A stretch of 64,000 nt of DNA from Diadophis punctatus similis. Its lineage: Eukaryota; Chordata; Lepidosauria; Squamata; Dipsadidae. Below are positions 12,515-22,691 of this stretch, piece by piece. The notes beneath the pieces are model-generated. The model did not search any database. It was not told where the DNA came from and was given only the letters and a program-made list of their open reading frames with translations. The first letter of the stretch is position 1; every line of letters starts with the position of its first letter. The translations under genes and the position numbers were made by a program. The stretch spans positions 7,664,596 to 7,728,595 of the forward strand of contig JALIGW010000010.1 of the NCBI GenBank assembly GCA_023053685.1, written 5' to 3'.

Positions 12515-12528
12515 TCATTTGAATTTAC
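12515..12528 (-). CDS. GK: Candidate terminal coding exon of glycerol kinase
   Basis: On the minus strand a strong acceptor (TTTCCCTTTCAG) ends at 12529. The first bases of the exon complete the split Gly codon left by exon 17526-17612, then read K-F-K and TGA at 12515-12517. This would end the protein as YISGKFK, a short basic tail after the hydrophobic segment, which suits a tail-anchored protein. The human protein ends differently in the last residues as I recall, so another terminal exon is possible. Confidence 0.45.
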
Positions 12529-14112
12529 CTGAAAGGGAAAAAAAGGATCAGTAATCAAATAATGTTGTTAAGAGGATAAATATAACACAATGCTTATAAT
12601 ATCTTCTGGGGAAATCATTAACTGAAACTAAATCACCTATCAAATTCAAACAGTGCCAACCTGAGGCATGGATTGTATTATCTAACCTATAGAAGCATGA
12701 AATTGCATTGTAGAAAACATATGCAATGGCAATTGCTTTATTGAGTAACAACAGCACTAAAGGATTTTAAAGTGCTCCTATAATTGCCTTTTTCCCCATT
12801 CCCCATTTTAGTGTAACATGTTCTCTGTCTACTGGAATAGGAACAGAAGAGGAAAAACTTTATAAATATATAAAGTTAAGTGCTGAAATGATTTTTTTTA
12901 CTAAATGGAACAGCTTGCATCTCAACTCTATAAAGCACCATTCATTCAAAAATGGTTTACAGCTTCACAAAACACCATTGCATGTGACTTAAAAGCAAAA
13001 AATAAACAAAAATAAACTAGTTTTCTATCCAGAGACTATAACTATCCAGAAAATATATATCTAAATATATCTGTCCAGAGAACATATGTTCACTAAAAAA
13101 CATTACACCTGCTCTAAATATACAGTGCTTAAATGTTTGTGAATTCTTTTGAATTTTCAATATTTCTGCAGAAATATGACTTAAAATATGAACTTTCTTC
13201 ACAGAATCCTAAAATTTGATAAAAAGAACCCAATGAAAACAAATGAATCAAATACAGTGTACTTGATGGTTGATTTATTGGGGGAAATTATCCAGAACTT
13301 AGGTCATATTTATATAGAAATACTGAAATTCGAAAGGTTTCACAAACATTTGAGCACCACCGTATTTACATATATGAACTGCAAAGGAGCATATGTAGCA
13401 GTAGTGCTCAAGAAAGCTGCATACAAAACTGCTTTCAAAATTTAAGCAAGAGATACCAAGTCAGAAACTGCTTTTTTATAAGTTTTTTTAAAAGAATAAA
13501 TATTAAAAATTGAGTAATTTCAACATCAAATGTTATTTATGCATTCAATCCAAAATAACATGGAATTATATATGCTTGCCTTGTGTACGGAAGCTGTCCT
13601 TTGACAAGAATAAAATACTCTGAATTTCCCACTTTATAGTAGAAAGACTTCTATATTCAGCAGACCACCTCTATGGCTCATAAAACATTTCTTTTTCTAC
13701 ATTCAAATGTTCTATTCAAAATGTAACTCAGTTGCAGTCTTACATTACTGCACCAAGGTATGGTCTCAGCAGAACTTTCCTGAAACCAAGAAGTCTAGTT
13801 CTGAATAAGAGTTTCCAGAAAACTCCGTCTTGAATATTATGCCACCTTGAATATTATGATGAAAAAGTGTAAAATAATAATGTAATTATATGCAGAAAGT
13901 GACTCCTGCTGTAAGTTACTATAGAATCATACAGGGGCTTCCAGAGAAGCAGCTTGTAAAAGATTCTTATTGTGAGATTTTGGGGATGCAACATTTAAGG
14001 AGGGACAGCATGACACAGCAAGCTCAAACTTGGAAGCATCTTACTGGTAGATTTTTATATAGAGACCTGCTTTGGAGCATATATAGTGTTTCACACATTC
14101 CTTCCTTGTATA
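12529..14112 (-). other. GK intron, no other feature
   Basis: AT-rich intron sequence. No exon-like frame with splice sites and no recognisable repeat was found. Confidence 0.45.
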
Positions 14113-14334
14113 CAGGTAATCCTCGACTTTCAACAGTTCATTTAGTGACCGTTCAAAGTTACATCATCACTGAAAAATGTGACTTATGACCGTTTTTAGT
14201 TACGACTTTTGCAGCATCCCCATGATCATGTGATCAAAATTCAGATGCTTGGCAACTGGTTCATATTTATGACCATTGCTGTGTCCCAAGGTCATGTGAT
14301 CTCCTTTTGAGACCTTCTGACAAGCAAAGTCAAT

Positions 14335-16148
14335 ACAGGCCGAGACGACTGGGGCAGGTCTTAGTCCGGTTATATGGGATAGGTTTGAACCGGTGACTCC
14401 TGAGGATGTAGACAAGGCCATAGGAGCTATGAGCTCCGCCACTTGTTTATTGGACCCGTGCCCTTCCTGGTTGGTTTCGGCCACGAGGGAGGTTTCACGC
14501 GGCTGGCTCCAGGCGTTGGTCAACGCTTCTTTGAGAGAGGGGTCCGTCCCGCAGCCCTTAAAAGCTGCGGTGGTGAGACCCCTCCTCAAGAAGCCTTCCC
14601 TGGACCCGGCGGATTTAAAGAACTTCCGTCCAGTCTCCAACCTTCCCTTCGCGGGGAAGGTTGTTGAGAAAGTGGTGGCACTCCAGCTCCTACGGCTGTT
14701 GGATGACACTGATTTTCTGGATCCCTTTCAATCTGGTTTCAGGCGCGGCTACAGTACGGAAACGGCTTTGGTCACCCTGATGGATGATCTCTGGCGAGCC
14801 CGGGATGGGGGTCACTCCTCTATCCTGGTACTACTTGACCTCTCAGCGGCCTTCGATACCATTGACCATGGTATCCTTCTGCATCGTCTCGGAGAGGTGG
14901 GGGTGGGCGGCACTGTTTTGCAGTGGTTCTCCTCCTTCCTCTCTAACAGGACACAGTCGGTGTTGACAGGGGGGCAGAGGTCGAGCCCTAGGCCCCTACT
15001 ATGTGGGGTGCCACAGGGCTCGGTCCTCTCACCCATCCTGTTTAACATCTACATGAAGCCACTGGGTGAGATCATCCGACAACACGGGGTGAGGTATCAG
15101 CAATATGCTGATGATACCCAGTTGTACATCTCCACCCCGTCTCAATTCGGGGAAGCCGTAGACGTAATGGGCCGCTGCCTGGACGATGTTAGGGTCTGGA
15201 TGGGGAAGAACCGGCTAAAACTTAACCCTGACAAGACTGAGTGGCTGTGGATATTGCCTCCTAAGGACTCGACCAATTGTCCCTCCTTGGTTCTTGGGGG
15301 GGAGAAATTAGCTCCCTCAGAACGGGTCCGCAATTTGGGTGTCCTCCTAGACCCACAGCTAAAATTAGAACAACATCTTTCAGCTGTGGCTAGGGGGACC
15401 TTTGCACAAGTACGTCTTGTGCACCAATTGCGACCCTACTTGGAGAAGGAGGCACTTCTCACAGTCACTCATGCCCTTATCACCTCATGGCTGGATTACT
15501 GCAATGCGCTCTACATGGTGCTACCCTTGAAGAGTGTCCGGCGACTGCAATTGGTGCAAAATGCAGCTGCGCGAGCTGTGGTGGGTGTACCCAGATGCAC
15601 CCACGTAACACCGATCCTCCGCCAGCTGCATTGGCTGCCCATTAGTCTCCGGATCCAATTTAAGGTGTTGGTCGTTACCTTTAAAGCCCTACATGGCTCA
15701 GGGCCAGGTTACCTTCGGGACTGCATCCTGCCGCATACCTCCCTACGACCGGTCAGGGCCCACAGAGTCGGCCTCCTCCAGGTCCCGTCGACCAAACAAT
15801 GTCGGCTGGCGGGGCCGAGGGGGAGGGCCTTCTCTGCGGGAGCTCCCTCCCTGTGGAACGAGCTTCCCCCAGAGCTCAGGACCATCCCCACCCTACTGGC
15901 CTTCCGGAAAGCAATAAAAACTTGGCTCTTCCGGCAGGCGGAGTGAAAGTAAGACCAACTAGATTAAATATGGGTCTCCCCCCTTGATTGTAAATATGAG
16001 ATACTCTTTTTAACTTTTGTATTTTGTATTTTTTTAACTACTGTATTTTATATTTGTAATGGAATCTAACATGCTGTGAGCCGCCCAGAGTCCTCAGGGA
16101 GTTGGGCGGCATAGAAATCCATTAAATTAAATCCATTAAATTAAATTA
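14335..16148 (+). mobile_element. 5'-truncated CR1-like (L3/L2-type) LINE
   Basis: Starts inside the region before the RT domain and runs through the whole RT to the 3' UTR with TGTGAGCCGCCCAGAGTC and a TTAAAT-repeat tail. The MITE reads through on either side (CAAGCAAAGTCAAT before, GGGGAAGCCAGATTC after). The endonuclease is absent. Near-identical 3' sequence occurs at 8061-8532. Confidence 0.92.
14393..15946 (+). CDS. CR1-like reverse transcriptase, C-terminal 517 codons
   Basis: Uninterrupted frame covering the RT and C-terminal regions of a LINE ORF2. Visible motifs in order are KNFRPVSNLPFAGKVVEKV (finger region), QSGFRRGYSTETAL, LDLSAAFDTIDH (first catalytic Asp), GVPQGSVLSPILFNIYM and QYADDTQLY (catalytic YADD), then a C-terminal segment ending near KTWLFRQAE. 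The ATG at 14393 is internal to the original ORF, so the endonuclease is missing and retrotransposition is impossible, although the RT part has no stop. The YADDTQLY signature separates this lineage from the canonical CR1 at 42020-61438. Confidence 0.9.
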   Translation: MTPEDVDKAIGAMSSATCLLDPCPSWLVSATREVSRGWLQALVNASLREGSVPQPLKAAVVRPLLKKPSLDPADLKNFRPVSNLPFAGKVVEKVVALQLLRLLDDTDFLDPFQSGFRRGYSTETALVTLMDDLWRARDGGHSSILVLLDLSAAFDTIDHGILLHRLGEVGVGGTVLQWFSSFLSNRTQSVLTGGQRSSPRPLLCGVPQGSVLSPILFNIYMKPLGEIIRQHGVRYQQYADDTQLYISTPSQFGEAVDVMGRCLDDVRVWMGKNRLKLNPDKTEWLWILPPKDSTNCPSLVLGGEKLAPSERVRNLGVLLDPQLKLEQHLSAVARGTFAQVRLVHQLRPYLEKEALLTVTHALITSWLDYCNALYMVLPLKSVRRLQLVQNAAARAVVGVPRCTHVTPILRQLHWLPISLRIQFKVLVVTFKALHGSGPGYLRDCILPHTSLRPVRAHRVGLLQVPSTKQCRLAGPRGRAFSAGAPSLWNELPPELRTIPTLLAFRKAIKTWLFRQAE

Positions 16149-16318
16149 AATGGGGAAGCCAGATTCACTTAACAACCGTGTTATAACTTATCAACTGCAG
16201 TGATTCACTTAACTGTGGCAAGAAAGGTCATAAAATGGAACACAACTCAATAACAATGTTTCAACAACATAAATTTTGGGCTCAATTGTGGGCTCAATCA
16301 TAAGTAGAGGACTACCTG

Positions 16319-17525
16319 TATTCATTAAATAAGTACTATACCTTACATGATAATTATCTAATATTTTTGGAGTTTAAACAAGTTTTTAAAATTCATATTT
16401 AAATCTGAATTGTGCTAATTAATAAATATAGCATTTTATAATCCAGGTAAATTCTAGTATAAGCAAACATCTCATTATTTAAGTCTTTTACATAATTCAT
16501 TCTCCGTCTTTGATTTGTCTTTCATATATGTGTATTTTATATGAATGATTTCTGCCTAAAAAAGAAGAATCTGTAGTAGATGACTGATCACATGAGCGAA
16601 TCAATATACCATATAATTAATCAGGCAAGTAATTTTTTTGTAAATTGTAAATACCGGTAATTCAAAGAACAAATTACCTATTGTTTAAGTTTATTAAAGA
16701 ATGAAATTAAAATTATCTTTTAACAACCCATTTGTACAGAGCTGGGGGGGGGAGTTCATTACTTCTGGTAAATATCACCTGAATAAATGCTTCTTGAAAT
16801 TCCTCTGCCAATAGTATTATCTGTCAATATACAAGATTAATTTATATTTTCTGTATATGTTTTAAGCTATGAAGAGATCCTTCATTTTGCTAAGCATAGT
16901 TTTCATTTGTGACCAAGTCAATTTAGCTATTCACATTTCTCAACAGTTGAATAGGAAAAGGAACTCTGATGAAATATTAACTATCGTTTTTTAAAATAGA
17001 AAAATTATGTAACTTATTATTTTTAAATCAAAATAAACAATATTTTAGGGAGGCTAATTTTGCTTTAAGTTATGAGTTTTGTTGTATCTAAAGGAAACTA
17101 ATTTGAAAGGGATAACAATCAACTTCAGATGTGAGATCTTACAATATATTTTTCTAATCTAGAAATTTTTTTAAAATTTACTTATAAAATCACAAATTCT
17201 GATTCTTTTTCCAGATATGTGGTTTTTTTCAGTAATTATAAAACCTCAAAAAAGAAATAACTAGGATGCGTACCTCAAGATTTATTCAGGCACCCTTCCT
17301 CACTTTTTAAAATTGATTTGAAATAGTAGAAAAAATTAATGGCAGATTTTTGAATATTTTCTGCATTTCCTATATGAACTTTTAAATTAAAATGGTTAAG
17401 AGCCAGTATCATTAAATATTTCTTCATATACAACAATACTAAACACTTTTTTCAAACTGAAAGTATTTAAATAATCTAGCAGTGATTATCTTGTAAAAAC
17501 AAGACATTTCAAAATATAAACTAAC
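16319..17525 (-). other. GK intron, no other feature
   Basis: AT-rich intron with a short G run near 16743. Nothing else recognised. Confidence 0.45.
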
Positions 17526-17612
17526 CTGAGATATACTTTGCTCCGATTAATATTAACAGGCTACTCATTATAAAAAAGCCCAAAGGCAGACTACAGAAGA
17601 TACTAGTTTCAC
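17526..17612 (-). CDS. GK: Glycerol kinase exon encoding the hydrophobic tail
   Basis: An 87-nt exon, with acceptor GACATCAG at its 5' side and donor GTTAGT at its 3' side. It begins with the last two bases of a split Ser codon and ends with the first base of a Gly codon. It encodes [11 protein letters not shown], then a run of I, M, S, L, G and A ending AKYIS, a membrane segment of about 20 residues. In mammalian GK this tail is linked to association with the outer mitochondrial membrane. The match to the human C-terminus is close, and this exon lets the gene be distinguished from the soluble forms. Confidence 0.85.
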
Positions 17613-18841
17613 CTGATGTCATCCAGAAGAGAAGTTCCAGTCAAACAAATCAAGAGAGAGATACGTGTAAATTGCACTATTTAAGAATTACATGAAGAAA
17701 ATTAGAAGAGAGAGAATTTTTGCAAAATGCTACAGATAGTTCAGCATGTAATAATTAGAAATAGGACAAACACTGATGCTTAGATATATTTCAGTCTTGC
17801 GTCCAGTGTCAATATTTAAGATTATTTAGACAGAAACAATTCACTACTAATAAAGTAGATAGTACAGAATTTCAAATAAAGCTGATATTAAGCATTACAA
17901 ATACTGCAAGGAGAAAGAATGCACCATAGAAGGTAGAAGAGTGAATTCATGTGTGTCCAATTATACACATACAAACTATCTCAAACTATCTTTGTTTTTC
18001 AAAAATATTGACTGTGTATGAAGTATCATGTAATGTGGGCATTGCATATCTCTTTAAGCCCAATCATGCATTGTGCCTGCTCCATCATACACATTATACT
18101 ATCAGCAAGTGAAATATACATGTACCAATTGTCTCCAGACTTGAATTGAAAGCATAAAATTGCTATTGTTAATTATAAATGAGCAAGTACAGTACTAAAG
18201 TCATTTATGACAGTCATATCTAGAAAGCTCTATAGATTGCAAAGCTGCAATATTATATCATTTACCAAGGACCAAAGTTCACTGAATTCATTACCAGTCA
18301 TTTCTGAGCAGCTGTGTATAGTATTCTGCAGCAAGCAGCACAATACTTTCAAGTAGCAACAAGCATTTAAACTGCCCTCAGGAAAAAGTACTGCATCTAA
18401 TTAAAAGGTTCTCAAGTTTTTACATATTAATTCTCTTTACAGTAATTTTGCAGAAATTGTAAATACGGCTTCTCTCCTTTACATCTTTCTCATCCAACTT
18501 ATAGTCATGCTTGCTGAATTTAAAAACTTATTTTTTCATAAACAGAACATTTTTAAGCTAAACATAAATTTTGTTTGAAATAAAAAAAATATAATTGCAT
18601 TTCTTGTGCTCTTCATACAGAATATGTGATATTATTCACAAATTTGTTCCTGCCTGGATTGCATTTCCAGTGTTTGACTAAGCACAATGTTGTTAGAGCT
18701 CTGATAAACCATTGCTAAGATAAGTATTAATTGTATTGTATTTTACTGCATTTTATCATGTAATGTCTATGTAAAATTGCCAAGACAATTATTATTGGGT
18801 GCTATTAATATCACCATTATAAAAAATGGCATTTTTACTTG
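17613..18841 (-). other. GK intron, no other feature
   Basis: AT-rich intron. I find no repeat ends, exons or structured elements. Confidence 0.45.
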
Positions 18842-18944
18842 ACACTAGCTGATAACCTGGCGTTGCTGGATATTTATTTATCCCAATCCTGTGTTAGACA
18901 AAATACTGTGGGGGTAAGACACCCCTAGGAGTGTGTGTGTATGT

Positions 18945-18992
<48 letters not shown>

Positions 18993-19570
18993 CAGCATAA
19001 CTCTGGAACGCCTCGAGCAATTTCAACCAAACTTGGTACACAGATGACAGGTCTGCCATGCCTCCGCCACTCAGCTCAGCCGCCTGTCCCCCGCAGCAGG
19101 GCCAGTGAGCGCCGGCACTGTCTGGGCCCCCTCAGGCATGGCGGAACCCCCGCCCACCGTCAAGGGGCGCTCTGCCGGGACTCGCGGACAACGCTGCTCA
19201 AAAACCTCTATGCTGCCGAGGCTCCCATAGCAGCCAGAGGAAGCCGAGCAGGTGGTGGCAGGTCTTGCCCGGGGCTGTGCTGCGGCAACCCTGTCGGGAT
19301 GGATGGCCAGCATGGAGGGAGCTGAGTGTCACTCATGGACAGCCAGACAGAGCCTGCCGCAATGGAGGAGCCGTGGCTGCTCAACGTGTTGCTGCTCTGC
19401 TGGCCAGAGACCAGCTCATCGCACAACTCCTGGAACGGCGGCGGCTACAAGGCTCCCCGCAGGTCCGGAGGTGAGGCTCCCCGCAGCCTCACAGATGACT
19501 TACTATCTGGTACACAGATGACTTACTATCTGGAAACAAATACTGTGGGGGTAAGACACCCGTAGCATCC

Positions 19571-19642
<72 letters not shown>

Positions 19643-19850
19643 TTGCAATTGCTCGAGGCATTCCAGAGTTATGCTGGAATACACACACACACACTCACAC
19701 CCCTAGGGGTGTCTTAACACCACAGTATTTTTTTTCCATATAGTAAGTCATCTGTGTACCAAGTTTGGTTGAAATTGCTCCAGACATTCCAGAGGTATGC
19801 TGGAACATACATGCACACATCCTTTTTATATATATACCGGTAGAATTATA
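18842..19850. repeat. Unclassified repeat with inverted halves and (TG)n tracts
   Basis: A left unit (ACTGTGGGGGTAAGACACCC, TG run, CCAGCATAACTCTGGAACGC, then CCAAACTTGGTACACAGATG) recurs at about 19541 and in reverse orientation at 19660-19805. TG runs are at 18947-18991 and 19575-19640. The CTAGCTGATAACCTGGCGTTGC start is a motif I have seen at the ends of dispersed repeats, but I cannot place the family. A GC-rich block (19061-19490) sits inside. Confidence 0.55.
19061..19490. other. GC-rich island, possible captured exon
   Basis: About 430 bp of high-GC sequence embedded in the AT-rich repeat. One plus-strand frame reads as an Ala/Leu/Arg/Gln-rich helix-like stretch (near VAALLARDQLIAQLLERRR) followed by a possible splice donor GAG|GTGAGG at about 19469. 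I do not recognise a gene. It could be captured host sequence or an unrelated GC-rich repeat. Confidence 0.3.
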
Positions 19851-20240
19851 TCATTGCATGCAAAGGAGGAATTCCAGTAGTTTCTTGAAACCAGTGACGC
19901 TTTAATTTTGGCTCAGTCAACAAGTCAACTAGATAATAATCAGGGCTTATAAAACTAAACATTGTATATCATTGTCCTTTACTAACCTGCCCATATCTTT
20001 CCAACAACACAGAAACTACTGCTTTGAATGAGGAAAAATATTGTTAGGGACTTTTTGTTCTATTGTTGGACTTACATTGCTCAACCAACTGTTAAAAAAC
20101 AATAAATTCTCACCCCCCCCCTCTTTTTTTTTCTTTCTGCAGTTATTAGAACTTTTTAAAAAAGCCATAAGTGTCTAATAAGATCTTGATTTGTTCTTCT
20201 ATCCAAAACCAGAATCTATTGCCACATAAGACCACCTTTG
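19851..20240 (-). other. GK intron, no other feature
   Basis: AT-rich intron containing a short C/T run near 20113. No gene or repeat recognised. Confidence 0.4.
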
Positions 20241-20248
20241 GTCTAACT

Positions 20249-20394
20249 CAGGGGTGGCCAAACTATGGTTCTTTGAGGACCTGTGGACTTCAACTCCCAG
20301 AATTCCTGAGCCAGCCATGCATGCATGGCTGGCTCAGGAATTCTGGGAGTTGAAGTCCACAGGTCCTCAAAGAACCATAGTTTGGCCACCCCTG
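20249..20394. mobile_element. Perfectly palindromic hAT MITE (146 bp)
   Basis: The whole element is its own reverse complement: the 71-bp arm starting CAGGGGTGGCCAAACTATGG is mirrored exactly around a central CATG. The 8-bp duplication GTCTAACT lies on both sides (20241-20248 and 20395-20402). It is non-coding and foldback in structure, and depends on a hAT transposase supplied elsewhere. Confidence 0.95.
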
Positions 20395-20402
20395 GTCTAA
20401 CT

Positions 20403-21594
20403 GATGCATCCTCATCCTCCTGGCTGGAGGAGTTAATATTTTACAGTTATTTTCAATTTTTTAAATTACAGTGAATTTACACTTTAAACTTTCTGACTGT
20501 ACTTAATTATACTGAAAAATAATCATAATCAAATCAAACCTACAGAGCTACAGTTTAAGCATGCTTAGAAGGACAATAGTCTAACTGAATATATTTTTAA
20601 ATAGAAATGCTTAGGTTCTCATGAAACCTAAAAGTCATAAAATAGCATTAATGAATTAAAACAAATATATTTGATATGAGTTCAGATATATTCTTAATTG
20701 CACTTTAATAAAATGTAGCTATCAAGGCAAATAAATTTTGTTACCTCAATTTTTTCTATTTTTAGTACGACAGCTGTCAATAATGAGGGATTGAATATTT
20801 ATTTAGCTAGTTCATGTAGTACATAAAACAATTTACATTCAGAATTAATCTTGATGGACAATAGCTTCCATGGATTAATGTAAAAATAAATAGTCTTATA
20901 CAATCTGTATTTCAGTAGTTTGAAACAAAACTGAAATAGTTTTTTTCTACAACTTTTGTCTGGAGGCACTTTCAAAACTTCAAAAATTGCTTAAGAATGC
21001 AATTTTTAAGCAAGACTGACATGCAATTGTCTTAAGCGCTTGATGTAATTTATAAAGCGTTTCAACTGTTTCTGTTTACTGGTTAGATCTGCATTTTGTT
21101 TTCAGGCCAATCACTGTGACTGGCTTTGAGTAGAAGACTAAGGCCAGGATAAATCAATTTCATGTAACTATATGAATTTATATATTTAGTATGATTAATT
21201 TCTGTATTTACGAACAGTTTACAAACTGTTTTGTAATTTTAAAATTAAATTAAATCTTAAAACCTGGTGGCAGGATTTGAGTATATTACTTGCTGTACTC
21301 AAGACTTTAGAAATTTTCATACAACTCAGTGACAAGTTGTAAATGCCAGTAGAAATGTATTCCTCAAATAATTTGAGAGTATATTTCTATCTGCTTGTGC
21401 ATCTCAACATAAATTATTCAAAAGTAAGTCTACACATTGTTCCATATTTTCAATTTCTAGGCACTTACTAAAACATGGTTGGATTGTAACTACTACCACT
21501 ATCAATACAAAAATCATTTTTTTCTATTTGCTACAATCTATTGTGTATGGAAAAGCAATTTGACTTTTACAAGTAATGCAGGCATGAAACTCAC
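20403..21594 (-). other. GK intron, no other feature
   Basis: AT-rich intron. Nothing recognised. Confidence 0.45.
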
Positions 21595-21675
21595 TGTTTC
21601 CTTGAGGTTCTGATGTTTCCCACCCCATTGATTTCTTAACAGCTTTCTTCCATCTGGTATAACGATATTCACTTT
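21595..21675 (-). CDS. GK: Glycerol kinase exon (penultimate soluble part)
   Basis: An 81-nt exon with acceptor ATGATTTCAG and donor GTGAGT. It encodes SEYRYTRWKKAVKKSMGW and then ETSEPQGN, ending on the first base of a Ser codon completed by exon 17526-17612. This matches the GK C-terminal region just before the hydrophobic tail. If the donor is not used, the frame reads on to a TAG near 21525 and would give an alternative soluble C-terminus of about 23 extra residues. Confidence 0.9.
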
Positions 21676-21994
21676 CTGAAATCATAAGCAACATCTTTAT
21701 CAAAAATTCAAACAATTATCTTTATTTAATGTACAAGCACTTGTATGGAAAAGTCTTCTAAAATGCATAGGAATTTCATTAACTGTCTGAAAACTTCAAA
21801 ATTTAAATAAAAATAAGGGAAGTTTCAACCTCCCTCCTCAATATAATTTTCCTAAGATAGTTCACCATTCACAGAGGTAGCACAACTATCCTGACAGAAC
21901 AAACTATGCTAATCTTATAACAGTATGAATAAACTAATTTGCATAGGCTGAGCAAGCTTACATAACAGAGATCAGATCTTAAAACCTTTCTTAC
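21676..21994 (-). other. GK intron (319 bp)
   Basis: Short AT-rich intron with canonical ends and no insertions. Confidence 0.8.
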
Positions 21995-22138
21995 CCTCTG
22001 GATTGATCTGTGGCTCAAAACGTTCACATGTTACTGCTGTGAAGTCATCAGGATGTAGGCTCCAAACTCCCACCCCTTCTGCAGCTCCAGCTGCCATTGC
22101 TGCTCCAAGTGCTGTTGTTTCAGGCATGGATGGTTTTA
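21995..22138 (-). CDS. GK: Glycerol kinase exon, C-terminal domain
   Basis: A 144-nt exon between acceptor GTTTTATTAG and donor GTAAGA. It encodes [20 protein letters not shown], then GVGVWSL and [10 protein letters not shown]. This is the FGGY-family C-terminal domain near the ATP-binding cleft; glycerol kinase phosphorylates glycerol to glycerol-3-phosphate. The phases (two bases in, one base out) fit both neighbours. Confidence 0.95.
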
Positions 22139-22691
22139 CTAATAAAACAGAAATCAAGGTAGCATTTTTACCTAGTCCTCGATAGAACAAAATGTATGTA
22201 GACAAAATGTGAACATTTTAAGTATTAAAACAAGTATTGCTTCCCCCCCCCCACTTTCATACCCTTTTTTATTTTACTTTTCATTCAACTGACTGAAAAG
22301 TATTAGTAGCTAATGAATTAAGGACAAATATGCTTTTACGAAGGAGGATTATTTAACGAAAAACAGTTCGCTAATCAGCTGGAATATAGGGAACTAATAA
22401 CCAATGCAAACTTATCTTAATTGCTATCACAAAGAAACATCACCCTATATCAGTGGTCCCCAACCTTTTTATTGCCGTGGACCGGTCAACGTTTGATAAT
22501 TTTTCCGCGGCCCACTGGGGGGGGGGGTTGCGGCGTCGCGTTGATTATTAAATCAAAACAATCTCAAATATAAACAATTTTAATTTAATTGTATTTAAAC
22601 ATGGCATCAAAATAAAATACAGTTACAACAAAATTAATATAACTTAATTTAACATTTTAACTCTCTGGATTCTAGTGACTAGAACGCTAAA

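Larger units (their letters stand above)
14113..16318. mobile_element. TA-flanked MITE split by a CR1-like LINE
   Basis: The ends CAGGTAATCCTCGACTT (14113) and AGTAGAGGACTACCTG (16318) are inverted repeats and each abuts a TA dinucleotide, as in Tc1/mariner elements. Interior motifs such as GTGACTTATGACC and CACTTAACAACCG are typical of a MITE common in snake genomes. The LINE occupies 14335-16148. Without it the MITE is about 390 bp. Confidence 0.8.

Noticed and set aside
18933..19325. 130-codon frame starting with Cys-Val repeats
   Set aside because: The start is a translated TG microsatellite; the later part belongs to the GC-rich island of unknown origin.
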